NCBI RefSeq assembly: GCF_000418555.1
Contig: NZ_ATKM01000009.1
Span: 149,110-213,109, forward strand
Direction of reading: 5' to 3'
From: Pseudomonas sp. P818
GTDB lineage: Bacteria > Pseudomonadota > Gammaproteobacteria > Pseudomonadales > Pseudomonadaceae
DNA: 64,000 bases
Part shown: piece by piece, positions 1 through 7,661 of the stretch
Layout of the letters: the number at the start of each line of letters is the position of its first letter
Numbering within the stretch: the stretch's first letter is position 1
The notes under the pieces: model-generated
Databases searched by the model: none
The model's input: only the letters and a program-made list of their open reading frames with translations
Told to the model about the DNA's origin: nothing
Program-made: the position numbers and the translations under genes

Positions 1-1
1 A

Positions 2-496
2 GAAGCCCGGCAGATCTTCTATGCGCGCCGCCTGGTCGAGCGCGCCATCACCGAGCTGGCCGTCGAGCATGCCACCGCCGAGCAGTTGGCCGAGCTGCGG
101 CAGATGGTCAAGGACGAGCAGGACAGCTTCTCCCGTGGTGATCGTGGTGCCGGCATCCGTCTGTCTGGCGAGTTCCACCTGAAGCTGGCCGAAGCCGCGC
201 GCAATGCGCCGCTGGTCAGCTTCCAGCGCAGCCTGGTGTCGCAGACTTCGCTGATCATCGCCCAGTACGAAAGCGGCAGCCGCTCGCATTGCTCCTACGA
301 CGAACACAACCAGTTGATCGACGCCATCGAGGCGCGCGATGCCGAGCGTGCGGTGCACCTGATGATGCACCACATGGATCACATCGACAGCAAGCTCAAC
401 CTGGACGAGGAAAGCGCTTCGGACGACCTGCACGCAGTGTTCTCGCACCTGCTGCAGACCAAGAAGAAGCCCGGCCGCAGCGCCGCCAATCGCTGA
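2..496 (+). CDS. GntR-family regulator, FCD domain (5' end missing)
   Basis: The reading frame is open from the window edge, so the N-terminal winged-helix DNA-binding domain lies outside. What remains (about 164 residues) is helical and resembles the FCD ligand-binding domain of FadR/VanR-type GntR regulators: it has the expected RRLVERAITELAV start, an HLKLAEAARNAPL helix and the late HMDHID histidines typical of FCD metal sites. A TTG at 86 is only an internal codon. The gene runs toward guaD, which is on the opposite strand, and PAO1 carries a GntR gene in the same place next to guaD/xdh. A role in purine catabolism control is inference from position. Confidence 0.85.
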   Translation, partial: EARQIFYARRLVERAITELAVEHATAEQLAELRQMVKDEQDSFSRGDRGAGIRLSGEFHLKLAEAARNAPLVSFQRSLVSQTSLIIAQYESGSRSHCSYDEHNQLIDAIEARDAERAVHLMMHHMDHIDSKLNLDEESASDDLHAVFSHLLQTKKKPGRSAANR

Positions 497-516
497 TATT
501 CAGCGTGTAACAAGAA

Positions 517-546
517 AGCCCCGATGCTCGCGCCTCGGGGCTTTTT
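517..546 (+). terminator. Rho-independent terminator after the GntR gene
   Basis: An 8-bp perfect stem (AGCCCCGA/TCGGGGCT) with a 10-nt loop is followed directly by a T run. It sits 20 bp after the GntR stop codon. Confidence 0.85.
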
Positions 547-585
547 CATAGTGAAGATGATATGGCTGAGGCAGGGCGCATTTGT

Positions 586-654
586 GTAGGAGCGGCTTCA
601 GCCGCGAAGCTGTCAAGCATGCCTACAGCCTGATCGCGGATAAATCCGCTCCTC
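586..654. repeat. REP palindrome pair (GTAGGAGCGGCTTCAGCCGC type)
   Basis: A GTAGGAGCGGCTTCAGCCGC unit at 586 is followed by an inverted, diverged half (GCGGATaaaTCCGCTCCT) ending at 654. This is the arrangement of a Pseudomonas REP doublet between two convergent genes. Related units occur near 16.7 kb and 20.8-20.9 kb. Confidence 0.85.
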
Positions 655-677
655 CGAAAGCGGTTAGGCCGTCGGCC

Positions 678-1985
678 TCAGTCGCGCTGGTGCACCGAGA
701 CGCCTGCGGCAAAGGTCTCTTTCACGGCGCGATCGTCACCGAGCATCGTCAGGGCGAACAAACGCTCTTCCAGGCTCTTGGCCTGCTGCATGCGGTAGCT
801 CATCAGCGGCGTGGCGTTGTAGTCCAGCACCAGGAAGTCGGCATCCTTGCCGGGCAGGAAGTTGCCCAGCTTGTCGTCCAGGTACAGTGCATTGGCGCCG
901 CCCAGCGTGGCCAGGTACAACGACTTGAAGGGGTCGAGTTTCTTGCCCTGCAGCTGCATGATCTTATATGCCTCGTTCAGCGACTGCAGCTGACTGAAGC
1001 TGGTGCCGGCGCCGACGTCGGTACCTAGCCCGACGCGCACACCATGGACTTCCAGCTTGTTCAGGTCGAATAGGCCGCTACCGAGGAACAGGTTGGAGGT
1101 GGGGCAGAAGGCCACCGCCGAGCCGGTTTCGGCGAGGCGCTTGCACTCGTCGTCGCACAGGTGCACGCCATGGGCGAACACCGCGCGCGGGCCGATCAGC
1201 TTGTGGTGGTCGTACACATCCAGATAGCCCTTGCGCTCGGGAAACAGTTCCTTGACCCATTCGATCTCTTTGCGGTTCTCGGACAGGTGAGTGTGCATGT
1301 ACAGATCCGGGTACTCGCCCAGCAGCTTGCCGGCCAGCTCCAGCTGCTCCGGCGTGCTGGTCGGAGCGAAGCGCGGGGTGACCGCATAGTGCAGGCGGCC
1401 CTTGCCGTGCCAGCGTTCGATCAGTGCCTTGCTCTCGGCATAGCCGCTTTCTGCGGTGTCGGTCAGGTAGTCCGGGGCGTTGCGATCCATCAGCACCTTG
1501 CCGGCAATCATGCGTAGGTTGAGCTTGTCGGCTTGCTCGAAGAAGGCGTCCACCGACTGCGGGTGCACGCTGCCGAACACCAGGGCGGTGGTGGTGCCGT
1601 TGCGCAGCAGTTCCTTGAGGAAGATCGCCGCCACATCGCTGGCGTGCGCCTTGTCTTCGAACTGCCGCTCGGTGGGAAAGGTGTAGGTGTTGAGCCAGTC
1701 CAGCAGTTGCTCGCCGTAGGAGGCGATCATGCCGGTCTGCGGGTAGTGGATATGGGTGTCGATGAAACCGGGGGTAATCAGCGCGTCGCGGTACTCGGTG
1801 ATTTCGACGCCGGCCAGCTTCGGCAACAGCTCGGCAGCAGCGCCAACCTGAGCGACCTTGCCATTCTCGATCAGCAGGATGCCGTCCTCGAAATATTCGT
1901 AGGACTGCTCGACACCGACCACGGCGGGGTCGGCGAGGCTATGCAGGATGGCGGCGCGGTAGGCTTTGCGGGTGTTGCTCATCAT
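678..1985 (-). CDS. guaD: Guanine deaminase
   Basis: Zinc-dependent amidohydrolase of 435 residues that deaminates guanine to xanthine, feeding xanthine dehydrogenase. Visible motifs are the metal-binding PGFIDTHIHYPQTG near residue 80, MHTHLSEN near 240, FAHGVHLCDDE near 275 and LGTDVGAGTSFS near 325, the last holding the catalytic Asp. This is the GuaD signature and the length is normal. Two adjacent ATG codons (1985, 1982) could start it, and a weak GAGATCCGA lies upstream. It is on the same strand as xdhC/xdhB/xdhA but separated by a repeat-filled gap, so it may be a separate transcript of the same pathway. Confidence 0.95.
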   Translation of the reverse strand: MMSNTRKAYRAAILHSLADPAVVGVEQSYEYFEDGILLIENGKVAQVGAAAELLPKLAGVEITEYRDALITPGFIDTHIHYPQTGMIASYGEQLLDWLNTYTFPTERQFEDKAHASDVAAIFLKELLRNGTTTALVFGSVHPQSVDAFFEQADKLNLRMIAGKVLMDRNAPDYLTDTAESGYAESKALIERWHGKGRLHYAVTPRFAPTSTPEQLELAGKLLGEYPDLYMHTHLSENRKEIEWVKELFPERKGYLDVYDHHKLIGPRAVFAHGVHLCDDECKRLAETGSAVAFCPTSNLFLGSGLFDLNKLEVHGVRVGLGTDVGAGTSFSQLQSLNEAYKIMQLQGKKLDPFKSLYLATLGGANALYLDDKLGNFLPGKDADFLVLDYNATPLMSYRMQQAKSLEERLFALTMLGDDRAVKETFAAGVSVHQRD

Positions 1986-2040
1986 TCGGATCTCATGAGT
2001 TGATCAATACTGTTCGCTTAGTACTGGGCGAGCGCGGTCA

Positions 2041-2147
2041 GTCCCCTCGCCCCTCTGGGGAGAGGGCTAGGGAGAGGGGGAAACTGGCAGCCTCGCGGTG
2101 TTTTCGGCCCTCTCCCCCAACCCCTCTCCCATAAATGGGAGAGGGGA
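2041..2147. repeat. Intergenic CCCTCTCCC-type inverted repeat
   Basis: A purine/pyrimidine-biased element in which GGGGAGAGGGCTAGGGAGAG is mirrored by CCCTCTCCCCCAACCCC. When translated it yields the well-known spurious GRGVGGEG peptide, a sign of a dispersed intergenic repeat rather than a gene. Confidence 0.75.
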
Positions 2148-2182
2148 GCAAAACGCATACGTCCTTAAGTGAAAGTATTGTG

Positions 2183-2237
2183 GCTAGGGTGCGCTGGACG
2201 CACCAGAAAATGGGGGGAGTGCGTACAGCGCACCAAT
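2183..2237. repeat. Imperfect GGTGCGC palindrome upstream of guaD
   Basis: GGGTGCGCTGGACGCACC and GTGCGTACAGCGCACC form an imperfect inverted repeat ending two bases before the xdhC stop codon. A related GGTGCGC element sits at 7529-7606, so this looks like a dispersed palindrome family. It may also end xdhC transcription. Confidence 0.55.
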
Positions 2238-2239
2238 AA

Positions 2240-3070
2240 TCAGGACCGGCGCGAAGCCGGCAACAGCTTGGCGACGCTGGACTCACCCTTCTTCACGTCC
2301 TGACCGAAGCTGGCGTTATAGGTGGCGATCACCTCGCCGGCGATGGATACGGCAATTTCCACCGGCAGCTTGCCTTTCACCTCGGGCAGGCCCATGGGGC
2401 AGCGCATGCGCGCCATCAGGGTGTCCGCGAAGCCGCGTTCGCGCAGGCGATGCTCGAACTTGACGCGCTTGGTCTTCGAGCCGATCAGGCCGTAATAGGC
2501 GAAGTCGCCGCGTTTGAGGATCGCCGCGGTCAGCTCCAGGTCGAGCTGGTGGTTGTGAGTCATGACGATGTAGTAGCTGCCGGGCGGCATGTTCTCCACC
2601 TCGTCGACCACCTCGTCGCCCACGATCTTCTCCACGCCGGCGGGGAAGTGCTCGGGAAATTCGTTCTCACGCGAGTCGATCCAGCGCACCTTGCACGGCA
2701 GGCTGGCGAGCAGTGGCACCAGCGCGCGACCGACATGGCCGGCGCCGAACACGGCGATCTGCGCCTGGGGCTGACCCATCGGCTCGAACAGCAGCACGGT
2801 GGCGCCGCCGCAGCACTGGCCCAGGCTGGCGCCGAGGGAGAAGCGCTCCAGGCGGGTGTCCTGGCTGCGGCTGGCGAGCATCTCGCGGGCCATTTCCATG
2901 GCCTTGTATTCCAGATGGCCGCCGCCGATGGTCTCGAAGATGCGCTCGGCGGTGACCACCATCTTCGAGCCGGCATTGCGCGGCGTCGAGCCGCGTTCTT
3001 CGATGATGGTCACCAGAACGCAGGCTTCACCTTTTTGCTGCAGCTCGGCGAGGGCACTGATCCAGCTCAT
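2240..3070 (-). CDS. xdhC: Xanthine dehydrogenase accessory protein XdhC
   Basis: XdhC (276 residues) binds molybdenum cofactor, promotes its sulfuration and inserts it into XdhB. The N-terminal XdhC/CoxI domain shows VTIIEERGSTPRNAGSKMVV and the ETIGGGHLEYKA loop; the C-terminal Rossmann-like half shows FGAGHVGRALVPLLASLPC and IDSRENEFP, then VMTHNHQLD and GLIGSKTKR. Length and motifs are normal. It lies downstream of xdhB on the same strand across a 299-bp gap holding palindromic repeats, in the usual xdhA-xdhB-xdhC order. Confidence 0.95.
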   Translation of the reverse strand: MSWISALAELQQKGEACVLVTIIEERGSTPRNAGSKMVVTAERIFETIGGGHLEYKAMEMAREMLASRSQDTRLERFSLGASLGQCCGGATVLLFEPMGQPQAQIAVFGAGHVGRALVPLLASLPCKVRWIDSRENEFPEHFPAGVEKIVGDEVVDEVENMPPGSYYIVMTHNHQLDLELTAAILKRGDFAYYGLIGSKTKRVKFEHRLRERGFADTLMARMRCPMGLPEVKGKLPVEIAVSIAGEVIATYNASFGQDVKKGESSVAKLLPASRRS

Positions 3071-3234
3071 TTGCTCAGCCTCCAGGAAGGCGTGGTCTGT
3101 CCCGGGCGCGGCAGGCGCCAGTTGCTCGGCGACGGATCGAGAATCGGCTTCGGCGCCGGGCGAGCGGGGCGGTTATTCGGTTCGGTGTGTTTTGTCATTG
3201 TTTTACACCTGCTGGGTTGTGCGTCTACGGCCTG

Positions 3235-3368
3235 GTGGACAACGCTTCGCGGTTGTCCACCCTACGAACCGTCATAGGGTGGATGTCGCGCAGACGTAGG
3301 GTTGGCCGGGCGGCGCTCCGCTTCAGCCCACCAATACACGCCGTTGATGTTGGTGGGCTGAAGCCCAC
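3235..3368. repeat. Composite palindromes between xdhB and xdhC
   Basis: GTGGACAAC (3235-3243) pairs with GTTGTCCAC (3252-3260). CTTCAGCCCACC (3321-3332) pairs with GGTGGGCTGAAG (3352-3363), and GTGGGCTGAAGCCCAC (3353-3368) is itself palindromic. The block ends at the xdhB stop codon. Similar CCACCCTAC elements occur at 20.85 kb and 47.7 kb. The rest of the 299-bp gap shows nothing else I can name. Confidence 0.7.
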
Positions 3369-3369
3369 C

Positions 3370-5766
3370 CTACGCTCCGACCGTTTCCATTTCGACGGCG
3401 CTTGTTCTGGCTTGCTTCAACTTGCGCATCTGCTCCACGCCCCAGAGCACGCGCTCAGGCGTGGCCGGGGCGTCGATCTGCGGTTGCACCTTGTAGTCCG
3501 CCAAGCTGGCCACGGCGTCCTTCAGGGCGCACCAGGCGGCGATGCCGAGCATGAACGGCGGCTCGCCCACGGCCTTGGAGTGGAACACGGTGTCTTCCGG
3601 GTTCTTGCGGTTCTCCACCAGCTTCACGCGCAGGTCGATGGGCATGTCGGCGATGGCCGGGATCTTGTAGCTGGCCGGGCCGTTGGTCTCTAGCTTGCCC
3701 TTGGCGTTCCACACCAGTTCCTCGGTGGTCAGCCAGCCCATGCCCTGGACGAAGGCACCTTCGACCTGGCCGATGTCGATGGCCGGATTCAGCGAGTCGC
3801 CGACGTCATGCAGGATGTCGCCGCGCAGCATGCGGTATTCGCCGGTCAGGGTGTCCACCAGCACTTCCACGCAAGCCACGCCGTAGGCGTAGTAGTAGAA
3901 GGGGCGGCCGGCCGCCTTGTCGCGGTCGTAGTAGATCTTCGGCGTGCGGTAGAAGCCGGTGGAAGACAGCGAGACCTGACCGAAGTAGGCCTTCTGGATC
4001 ATTTCTTCGAACGACAGGAAGTGATCACGCACACGCACCTGCCCGTTGCGGAACTCGACATCCTCCGGGGTGACCTTGTACTCGCGCACCAGGAAGTCCA
4101 CCAGGCGCTGCTTGATGGTCTCGGCCGCGTTCTTCGCCGCCATGCCGTTGAGGTCGGCGCCGCTGGAGGCAGCGGTCGGCGAGGTGTTGGGCACCTTGTC
4201 GGTGTTGGTGGCGGTGATCTGGATGCGCGAGATATCGACCTGGAACACTTCGGCGACGACCTGGGCGACCTTGGTGTTGAGGCCCTGGCCCATCTCGGTG
4301 CCGCCGTGGTTAAGGTGGATAGAACCGTCGGTGTAGATGTGGATCAGCGCGCCGGCCTGGTTGAGGAAGGTGGCGGTGAAGCTGATGCCGAATTTCACCG
4401 GGGTCATGGCCAGGCCTTTTTTCAGCACAGGACTCTTGGCGTTGAAGGCGCGGATTTCTTCGCGGCGCTTGGCGTACTCGCAGCTCTGCTCCAGCTCGGC
4501 GGTCATCTCGTGGATGACGTTGTGCTCGACGGTCTGGTGGTAGTGGGTGACGTTGCGCTCGGTCTTGCCGTAGTAGTTGAGCTTGCGTACTTCCAGCGGG
4601 TCCTTGCCCAGGCTGCGGGCCACGGCGTCCATCACTTCCTCGATGGCGACCATGCCCTGCGGGCCGCCGAAGCCGCGGTAGGCGGTGTTCGACGCGGTGT
4701 TGGTCTTGCAGCGATGACCATTGATGGTGGCGTTGCCGAGGAAGTAGGCGTTGTCCGAGTGGAACATGGCGCGGTCGACGATGGAGCCGGACAGGTCCGG
4801 CGAGTAGCCGCAGTTGCCGGCCAGGTCCATCTCGATGCCATGCAGCAGGCCGTCGTCATCGAAGCCGACGTCGTACTCGACGTAGAAGGGGTGACGCTTG
4901 CCGGTCATGCTCATGTCTTCCATGCGCGGCAGACGCATCTTGGTCGGCCGACCGGTGAGGTGGGCGATCACTGCGCACAGGCACGCCGGGCCGGCGGCCT
5001 GGGTTTCCTTGCCGCCGAAGCCACCGCCCATGCGGCGCATGTCGATGACGACCTTGTTCATCGGCACGCCGAGCACTTCGGCCACCAGCTTCTGCACCTC
5101 GGTGGGGTTCTGCGTGGAGGTGTAGACCAGCATGCCGCCGTCTTCAGTGGGCATCACCGAGGAAATCTGGGTTTCCAGGTAGAAGTGCTCCTGGCCGCCG
5201 ATATGCAACCTGCCCTGCAGGCGACGCGGGGCGTTTGCGAGTTTGCTGGCCGAGTCACCAATGCGGTGGGTGTGGCTGGCGAGCACGAAATGCTTTTTGC
5301 GGTAGGCCTCGACGACGTCGAGCACCGGCTCCAGGTCTTCGTATTCGACGATGGCGGCCATGGCCGCCTTGCGCGCGGTTTCCAGACTGTCGGCGGCCAC
5401 CGCCAGCACCACCTGGCCAACGTACTCGACCTTGCCGTCGGCCAGCAGCGGGTCGCCGGCGACCACCGGGCCGATATCCAGCTGGCCCGGCACGTCATCC
5501 TTGGTGATGGCGATGGCCACGCCCGGAAATTCATAGCAGGGGCGGGTGTCGATGCGCAGGATGCGCGCATGGGCGCGATCCGACTGGCGCGCATAGACGT
5601 GCAGCTGGTTGGGAAACTCCAGGCGGTCGTCGACATAGACCGCCTCGCCGGTGACATGCTTGTCCGCGCTCTCGTGCTTGACGCTGCGGCCGACGCCGCT
5701 GGTCATGCCGGCGCGGAACAGGGCGGCCAGCTCTTCCTGGGATTTGTGTTCGATATGACTGGACAT
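3370..5766 (-). CDS. xdhB: Xanthine dehydrogenase, molybdopterin-binding subunit
   Basis: Large subunit (798 residues) that binds the molybdenum cofactor and oxidises hypoxanthine and xanthine to urate. It carries the family motifs QEHFYLETQ, RMGGGFGGKE, AYRGFGGPQG, GGTEMGQGL and, near the C-terminus, GVACVEVLVDTLTGE and KAVGEPPFMLG, which holds the conserved catalytic Glu. I start at ATG 5766 because GGAGAC sits 5 nt upstream; an in-frame TTG at 5778 overlaps that ribosome site. It follows xdhA by 27 bp, so the two are co-transcribed. It is intact, in contrast to the disrupted xdhA. Confidence 0.95.
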   Translation of the reverse strand: MSSHIEHKSQEELAALFRAGMTSGVGRSVKHESADKHVTGEAVYVDDRLEFPNQLHVYARQSDRAHARILRIDTRPCYEFPGVAIAITKDDVPGQLDIGPVVAGDPLLADGKVEYVGQVVLAVAADSLETARKAAMAAIVEYEDLEPVLDVVEAYRKKHFVLASHTHRIGDSASKLANAPRRLQGRLHIGGQEHFYLETQISSVMPTEDGGMLVYTSTQNPTEVQKLVAEVLGVPMNKVVIDMRRMGGGFGGKETQAAGPACLCAVIAHLTGRPTKMRLPRMEDMSMTGKRHPFYVEYDVGFDDDGLLHGIEMDLAGNCGYSPDLSGSIVDRAMFHSDNAYFLGNATINGHRCKTNTASNTAYRGFGGPQGMVAIEEVMDAVARSLGKDPLEVRKLNYYGKTERNVTHYHQTVEHNVIHEMTAELEQSCEYAKRREEIRAFNAKSPVLKKGLAMTPVKFGISFTATFLNQAGALIHIYTDGSIHLNHGGTEMGQGLNTKVAQVVAEVFQVDISRIQITATNTDKVPNTSPTAASSGADLNGMAAKNAAETIKQRLVDFLVREYKVTPEDVEFRNGQVRVRDHFLSFEEMIQKAYFGQVSLSSTGFYRTPKIYYDRDKAAGRPFYYYAYGVACVEVLVDTLTGEYRMLRGDILHDVGDSLNPAIDIGQVEGAFVQGMGWLTTEELVWNAKGKLETNGPASYKIPAIADMPIDLRVKLVENRKNPEDTVFHSKAVGEPPFMLGIAAWCALKDAVASLADYKVQPQIDAPATPERVLWGVEQMRKLKQARTSAVEMETVGA

Positions 5767-5793
5767 CTTCGTCTCCAAAAAAATGCTGCGCGC

Positions 5794-7289
5794 TCAGGCG
5801 TAAGCCGTGACCCGGGTTTCGATTTCGGGTGACTGCTGTTCTAGGAAGAACTTGCGCAGCAGGTTCTGGGCAGTGAGCAGGCGGTATTCCTTGCTGGCGC
5901 GGAAATCCGACAGCGGGGTGAAGTCCTCACCCAGCGCGTCGCAGGCGCGTTCGATCACGCCGGGATACCAGGCCGAGCCGATCAGCGCCGCTTCGCAGGC
6001 GCTGGCGCGTTTGGGGATGGCGGCCATGCCGCCGAAGGCGATGCGCGCGTCTGTCACCACGCCGTCGACGATGCTCAGGTTGAAGGCCGCGCAGACGGCC
6101 GAGATGTCGTCGTCCAGGCGCTTGGACACCTTGTAGGCGCGGAACGCCTGGTTGGCCTGCTTGCGCGGCACGATGATCTTCTCGATGAATTCGGCTTCCA
6201 GCGCCGCTTCGCAGGCGCTGGGCGATGCGCGCGTCTGTCACCACGCCGTCGACGATGGTCGTCGTCCAGGCGCTTGGACACCTTGTAGGCGCGTGATCTT
6301 CTCGTGCGCCGGGTGTTGCCCTGGCGCAGGGCGATCTGCGCACCGAGGGCGATCAGCAGCGGCGGGGCGTCGCCGATGGGCGAGGCGTTGCCGATGTTGC
6401 CGCCCAGGGTGCCCTGGTTGCGGATCTGCAGGGAGGCGAAGCGGTGCAGCAGCTCGCCGAAGTCCGGGTACTCGCGCGACAGGGCTTCGTAGCAGTCGGA
6501 CAGCGCCGCGGCAGCGCCGATTTCGATGGCGCTGTCGGTCACTTCGATGCGCTTCATGTCCTCGATATGGCCGACGTAGATCATCACCGGCAGTTCACGG
6601 TGAAACTGGGTGACTTCCAGGGCCAGGTCGGTACCGCCGGCCAGTAGGCGGGCTTCCGGGTTGGCGGTGTAGAGGTCGGCCAGGTCGGCGACGGTCAGCG
6701 GCACCAGGCAGCGCTTGTCGCCACTGTTGAGTTCGGCGGTCTCGCGTGGGGCGATGGCCTTGAGCCGGGTCACGGTGTCGGCTTCGAAGGCGTCGAACTG
6801 GTCCGGCTGCTTCTGGCAGCAGGCCTGCTCGGCGGCGTCGATGATCGGGCGGTAGCCGGTGCAGCGGCACAGATTGCCGGCCAGGGCCTCCAGCGTGGCG
6901 CCCTTGTCGAAGCCGGTGGAGTTCTTCTGCAGGGCGAACAGCGACATGATGAAGCCCGGGGTGCAGAAGCCGCACTGCGAGCCGTGGCAGTCGACCATCG
7001 CTTGCTGCACGCTATGCAGCTTGCCCTGGTGCTTGAGGTCTTCGACGGTGATCAGCTGTTTGCCGTGCAGGCTGGAGACGAAGGTCAGGCAGGAGTTGAG
7101 GGTGCGATAACGAACGCGCTCGCCATCGAGCTCGCCCACCACCACGGTGCAGGCACCGCAGTCGCCGGAGGCGCAGCCTTCCTTGGTTCCGGTCTTGCCA
7201 ACGTGCTCACGCAGATAGTTGAGCACGGTGACGTTGGGGTCCAGGGCATGCTCGGTGCGCAGCTCCCGGTTGAGTAAAAACTGGATCAA
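5794..7289 (-). pseudogene. xdhA: Xanthine dehydrogenase FeS/FAD subunit, disrupted
   Basis: Small subunit carrying two [2Fe-2S] clusters and FAD, passing electrons from XdhB to NAD+. The N-terminal part shows CASGDCGACTV, CGFCTPG and CRCTGYRP cluster motifs and the FAD-site LLAGGTDLALEV and GGNIGNASPIGD. Translation is normal for about 328 codons down to 6305, then enters a mosaic insert and shifts frame; the C-terminal domain (ALEAEFIEKI through TRVTAYA) continues in another frame to 5794. About 13 codons normally found at the break (LPLEDFF-like) are missing. The start is TTG 7289 with GGAGG 6 nt upstream. It is a broken gene as printed, but possibly an assembly error. Confidence 0.85.
6199..6304. 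other. Mosaic insert in xdhA: 36-bp tiles, 32-bp skips
   Basis: The insert is a patchwork copy of sequence just to its left. 6199-6221 copies 5983-6005, 6222-6257 copies 6038-6073, 6258-6293 copies 6106-6141 and 6294-6304 copies 6174-6184. The three skipped stretches are each exactly 32 bp and both internal tiles are exactly 36 bp. Tile ends can slide by a base at the first junction. It replaces roughly 40 bp of expected xdhA sequence and breaks the frame. Confidence 0.9.
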
Positions 7290-7381
7290 GGACGACCTCC
7301 AGGCACTTTATTGTTATGACTCGGTTGGCTGGCCAGGTGATGCACGCACTGCAGAGCCCTGGCGCGGGCTGCCATGGGGTC

Positions 7382-7424
7382 AATCTAGAGTTTTCTGACT
7401 TTTGGGTCAACAAATATTTGACCC
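7382..7424 (-). promoter_or_regulatory. Predicted xdhA promoter with overlapping palindromic operator
   Basis: On the minus strand a -35 TTGACC (7410-7405) and a -10 TAGATT (7387-7382) are 17 bp apart, giving a start about 85 nt before the xdhA TTG. A perfect inverted repeat GGGTCAA-N7-TTGACCC (7404-7424) covers the -35 box, the usual position for a repressor site. A GntR-type regulator, such as the one at the window start, is a candidate ligand-responsive repressor by inference only. Confidence 0.6.
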
Positions 7425-7528
7425 TGTGGTCAGCTGCTTGTCATGCAAATCGGTTATGAGCCTGGCGGCCGGGAGTCATGAGGTCAGCGTAGCGACTTTT
7501 ATGCCAGCGTAGGCGCTGCCAGGGGACC

Positions 7529-7606
7529 GTAGGGTGCGCCGTGCGCACCAACCATTCGCCACAGAAAATTGGTGCGCACGACCTGGGCGGCCCCGCGATA
7601 CCCTAC
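7529..7606. repeat. 78-bp inverted repeat upstream of xdhA
   Basis: Outer arms GTAGGGT (7529) and ACCCTAC (7600-7606) enclose inner arms CGTGCGCACCAA (7540-7551) and TTGGTGCGCACG (7569-7580). This is a nested palindrome of the same style as those at 2.2, 3.3 and 47.7 kb. The rest of the 372-bp gap between xdhA and alkB2 holds the promoter and a terminator, and otherwise nothing recognised. Confidence 0.7.
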
Positions 7607-7642
7607 AAAACACAACCCCGGGAGCCTGCGCTGCCGGGGTTG
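7605..7642 (-). terminator. Terminator downstream of alkB2
   Basis: Read on the minus strand, CAACCCCGG and CCGGGGTTG form a 9-bp stem followed by TGTTTTG. It lies 20 bp beyond the alkB2 stop codon. Confidence 0.75.
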
Positions 7643-7661
7643 AGGTGAGGAGGAGGGCGGA

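Noticed and set aside
2038..2286. Short minus-strand ORF containing GRGVGGEG
   Set aside because: This peptide arises from the CCCTCTCCC intergenic repeat and overlaps xdhC; it is a known type of false gene.
3808..5832. 674-codon open frame antisense to xdhB
   Set aside because: It is a GC-rich shadow frame with low-complexity His/Val/Ala translation and no domain. xdhB on the other strand is clearly real.
5983..6304. CRISPR-like geometry (36 and 32 bp alternation)
   Set aside because: The 36-bp tiles differ from one another and there is no repeated unit or set of unrelated spacers. The pattern is a gapped self-copy, not an array; no cas genes are present.
5794..7289. Programmed frameshift in xdhA
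   Set aside because: The two frames are separated by a duplicated patchwork with loss of conserved codons, not by a slippery site. Frameshifting would not restore the protein.
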